NCBI GenBank assembly: GCA_910587505.1
Contig: CAJULD010000015.1
Coordinates: 1-64,000, forward strand
From: an uncultured Oscillospiraceae bacterium
GTDB taxonomy: Bacteria; Bacillota; Clostridia; Oscillospirales; Oscillospiraceae
DNA: 64,000 bases
Direction of reading: 5' to 3'
Shown: positions 61,774 through 64,000 of the stretch, piece by piece
Layout: the number at the start of each line of letters is the position of its first letter
Numbering within the stretch: the first letter of the stretch is position 1
The notes under the pieces: model-generated
Database searches by the model: none
What the model was told of the DNA's origin: nothing
What the model saw: only the letters and a program-made list of their open reading frames with translations
Position numbers and translations under genes: made by a program

Positions 61774-61835
61774 AACATAAGTAAAACCTTTTATAAAATT
61801 TACGTCTTAATTTTTTGCAAAGAGAGGTTGTCTCC

Positions 61836-62876
61836 ATGGAAGAGAGCATGTTGCAACAGGTCATGACGGCTCCGGGGGAGATCGTGTTCCGGGAGGTCCC
61901 CGTTCCGAAGGCCGGAGAGGGCCAGATTCTGATCCGTATCCGGATGATCGGCATCTGCGGCAGCGATATTCACGTATACCACGGCAAGCATCCTTTTACC
62001 TCCTATCCCATCACCCAGGGGCATGAGGTCTCCGGCGAGATCGTGGCCCTGGGCAGGGGCGTGGAGGGCTTTTGCGCAGGGCAGAAGGTCACCGTCGAGC
62101 CTCAGGTTTTCTGTGGAAAGTGCCACCCCTGCACCCATGGCAAATATAACCTCTGCGAGGAGCTGAAGGTCATGGGGTTTCAGACCACCGGCGTGGCGTC
62201 CACTTATTTTGCGGCGGACGCCTCCAAAGTGACGCCGCTGCCGGAGAGCCTCAGCTTTGAGGAGGGCGCGATGATCGAGCCGCTGGCCGTGGCGGTCCAC
62301 GCGGTGCGCCGCTTCGGCGAGGTGGCGGGGAAAAAGGTGGCGGTGCTGGGCGCGGGCCCCATCGGCAATCTGGTGGCCCAGACGGCAAAGGCCTTGGGCG
62401 CGGAGACCGTGCTGGTGACCGATGTGAGCGATTACCGGCTGGAGCTGGCGAAGCGGTGCGGCGCGGACGAGGCGGTCAACACGGCCCGTGAGGACTTCGG
62501 CCAGGCCATGGTCCGATGCATGGGGCCGGACAAGGCCGATGTTATCTATGACTGCGCCGGGAGCAATGTGACCATGAATCAGGCCATCCGCTGCGCCCGG
62601 AAGGGCAGCGCCATTATTCTGGTGGCGGTGTTCGCGGATATGGCCACCGTGGATCTGGCGGTGCTCAACGACCACGAGCTGGACCTGAACACCACCATGA
62701 TGTACCGCCACGAGGACTATGTTACCGCCATCGGGCTGGTAGAGCAGGGAAGGGTGCAGCTGCGCCCCCTGATGAGTCGGATCTTCCCCTTCCGGCAGTT
62801 CCGGCAGGCCTATGAGTACATCGACGCCAACCGGGAAACGTCCATGAAGATTCTCGTCAACGTACAGGAGCAATGA
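61836..62876 (+). CDS. Zinc-dependent polyol/alcohol dehydrogenase
   Basis: This 346-residue MDR-family enzyme resembles sorbitol/L-threonine-type dehydrogenases. Catalytic zinc ligands are seen in GICGSD and QGHEVSGE, the structural zinc Cys set in CGKCHPCTHGKYNLC and the NAD-binding VLGAGPIGNLVAQ. The start at 61836 has an AGAGAGG site; the frame upstream does not. A small protein and an FAD oxidoreductase follow closely, so it may act in a sugar-acid or polyol pathway with them. Confidence 0.92.
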   Translation: MEESMLQQVMTAPGEIVFREVPVPKAGEGQILIRIRMIGICGSDIHVYHGKHPFTSYPITQGHEVSGEIVALGRGVEGFCAGQKVTVEPQVFCGKCHPCTHGKYNLCEELKVMGFQTTGVASTYFAADASKVTPLPESLSFEEGAMIEPLAVAVHAVRRFGEVAGKKVAVLGAGPIGNLVAQTAKALGAETVLVTDVSDYRLELAKRCGADEAVNTAREDFGQAMVRCMGPDKADVIYDCAGSNVTMNQAIRCARKGSAIILVAVFADMATVDLAVLNDHELDLNTTMMYRHEDYVTAIGLVEQGRVQLRPLMSRIFPFRQFRQAYEYIDANRETSMKILVNVQEQ

Positions 62877-62899
62877 CCGAAGGTCCGGAGGAAAAGACA

Positions 62900-63079
62900 A
62901 TGGAGCCTTGTCAGAACACGGAGGCAGAGCGCAGGCCGCCCTGCCTGGGCGTTCTCATCGCCTGCGGCGATAAGAACGCCTGGAGCAACACCTTTGAGTC
63001 CATGTGCGAAAACTGCTACAACGACGTCAACGTGGGGATGCGGGAGGGCGCGTCGGTAAAGACGCTGGACCTGTATTAA
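62900..63079 (+). CDS. Small Cys-containing protein between two oxidoreductases
   Basis: A 59-residue protein with five Cys (Cys4, Cys15, Cys22, and Cys36/Cys39 in MCENCYND). The ATG at 62900 follows GGAGGAAA; the ATG at 62873 overlaps the dehydrogenase end but lacks a site. It lies between the zinc dehydrogenase and the FAD oxidoreductase and is probably cotranscribed. The CxxC could bind a metal or be redox active. No family was recognised. Confidence 0.6.
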   Translation: MEPCQNTEAERRPPCLGVLIACGDKNAWSNTFESMCENCYNDVNVGMREGASVKTLDLY

Positions 63080-63101
63080 GCGGTAAAAGAAAGGTTGCAA
63101 T

Positions 63102-64000
63102 ATGGAACATATCAATCATAGGCGGTACGACCTCGTCGTCATCGGCGGCGGACCCGGCGGCATCCCCGCCGCCGTCGCGGCGGCCCGGAGAGGCTGGAAG
63201 GTTCTGCTGGTGGAGCGCAACGCCTTTTTGGGCGGCGCGGCCGCTTCGGGGCTGGGCATTCTGGGCTATATTGACCGGGAGGGCAACCCCGCCCTGGGCG
63301 GTATCGCCCAGGAGCTGATGGACCGGCTGGAGGAGATGCACGGCGCGCTGGGTCATTTCCGCTGTCCCGTCCACAACTCCATCAGCCCCGTCTCGCCGGA
63401 GTGCGTGAAGATTGCGGCGCTGGAAATGTGTCTGGACGCAGGGGTGGAGGTGTTCTTCAATCAGGAGCTGCTGGACGTACAGGTGGAGGAGGGGCGGGTC
63501 GCCGCCGTTACCGTGTACGGGAAGTGCACCCGGACGGTGCTTCACGCCAGCGTGTTCGTGGACGCCACCGGCGACGGGGACCTGGCTTATCTGGCGGGAG
63601 CTTCCTTCCGCTCCGGTCAGGACGGCACCGGCGTCATGCAGCCCGCGACGCTGATGTTCACCGTTACCAACTACGACCTGGACAGGCTGCTGGACTACGC
63701 GGAGGGCCACCCGGAGGACTTCGGCATCAAGGAGGACTACGCAAAGGGCTATGATCCCGCCTTTTTCCGGGCGACCCCCGGCCACTGCTTCATCGGCCTG
63801 ACCCGGATGATCCGGGACGCCAGGGCGGCGGGCGATTTCGACGTGCCCCGGAACCAGTTCATCTACATCACCACGCCCACCGAGGGGGCGCTGGCCATCA
63901 ATACCTCCCGGATCATCAGCATCGACGCATCAAATCCCTATCAGCTCTCCGACGGCCTGGTCGCCGGCTACCTGCAGGTGCACCAGCTGCTCCGGTTCAT
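63102..64000 (+). CDS. FAD-dependent oxidoreductase (partial, runs off the window)
   Basis: The first ~299 residues show an FAD-binding domain (YDLVVIGGGPGGIPAAVAAARRG, LLVERNAFLGGAAASGLGI) and the DATGDGDLAYLAGA block of the FAD_oxidored (PF12831) family. An AAAGG site precedes the start. The 3' end lies beyond position 64000. It probably oxidises or reduces a substrate linked to the upstream dehydrogenase. Confidence 0.88.
   Translation, partial: MEHINHRRYDLVVIGGGPGGIPAAVAAARRGWKVLLVERNAFLGGAAASGLGILGYIDREGNPALGGIAQELMDRLEEMHGALGHFRCPVHNSISPVSPECVKIAALEMCLDAGVEVFFNQELLDVQVEEGRVAAVTVYGKCTRTVLHASVFVDATGDGDLAYLAGASFRSGQDGTGVMQPATLMFTVTNYDLDRLLDYAEGHPEDFGIKEDYAKGYDPAFFRATPGHCFIGLTRMIRDARAAGDFDVPRNQFIYITTPTEGALAINTSRIISIDASNPYQLSDGLVAGYLQVHQLLRF

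Larger units (their letters stand above)
61426..61835 (+). other. Intergenic region with inverted-repeat element and terminator
   Basis: About 410 bp without a gene. It holds the 84-bp inverted-repeat element, a terminator at 61635-61668 and the promoter of the dehydrogenase gene. Confidence 0.7.

Noticed and set aside
1..64000. CRISPR array or prophage
   Set aside because: No regularly spaced short repeats and no phage structural genes were seen. The only repeats are the dispersed families listed.

Overview
The window reads as part of a chromosome from a strictly anaerobic gut Clostridia member of the Oscillospiraceae type (Flavonifractor / Lawsonibacter / Intestinimonas-like). This is inferred from the GC-rich coding sequence, AGGAGG-type ribosome binding sites, Firmicutes sigma-A promoters, PucR- and BlaI-type regulators, a queT gene with a preQ1-riboswitch-like leader, and a corrinoid-dependent demethylation cluster. 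No rRNA gene is present, so the assignment is inference.

Layout. Positions 1-9623 are the visibly more AT-rich end of an integrative element. A ParB-like membrane protein gene is split by a complete 1.5-kb insertion sequence with a 7-bp target duplication. It is followed by a small element protein, three tandem large serine recombinases behind a leader hairpin that can mask the ribosome binding site, a small resolvase-like protein lacking the catalytic serine, and the remains of a fifth recombinase. A metallophosphoesterase gene and a gene-poor scar follow (to about 11.17 kb).

From 11.2 to 16.3 kb a three-gene operon (short-chain dehydrogenase, GcvT-like folate-dependent enzyme, unknown Cys-rich protein) is divergent from a PucR-type regulator. 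From 16.6 to 18.4 kb come a flavin-binding PPOX protein, a decayed MATE pump and a Cu/Zn-SOD-like protein. Two tRNA-Leu genes (CAG, GAG) lie at 18.6-18.8 kb. Then come nnrD, a lipoprotein and alr; a BlaI/BlaR1-like pair with its operator; a cysteine desulfidase-like gene; a cyclic-di-GMP phosphorelay operon; pfkA; tldD/tldE; proB; an ECF sigma / membrane partner / DNA N6-methylase cluster; proA; queT; and an AraC-type regulator.

The most distinctive metabolic locus is 45.8-58.6 kb. It holds a PucR-type regulator, a GPH-type transporter, an arylamine N-acetyltransferase, a methyl-THF:corrinoid methyltransferase, a corrinoid protein, a UROD-type methyltransferase, an old-yellow-enzyme/dienoyl-CoA reductase-like flavoprotein, the corrinoid reactivator RACo, a DUF2284 protein and a YjiH-like membrane protein. 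Together these look like a self-contained O-demethylase system (substrate methyltransferase to corrinoid protein to tetrahydrofolate, kept active by RACo) joined to a reductase and an acetyltransferase, which suggests a methoxylated aromatic or plant-derived substrate. The window ends with sucrose/fructose use (GH32 hydrolase, fructokinase), a zinc polyol dehydrogenase and the start of an FAD oxidoreductase.

Several dispersed non-coding repeats run through the chromosome part: a 163-bp element with 20-bp terminal inverted repeats (three full copies and one fragment), a gene-end hairpin repeat, and an 84-bp inverted-repeat element.
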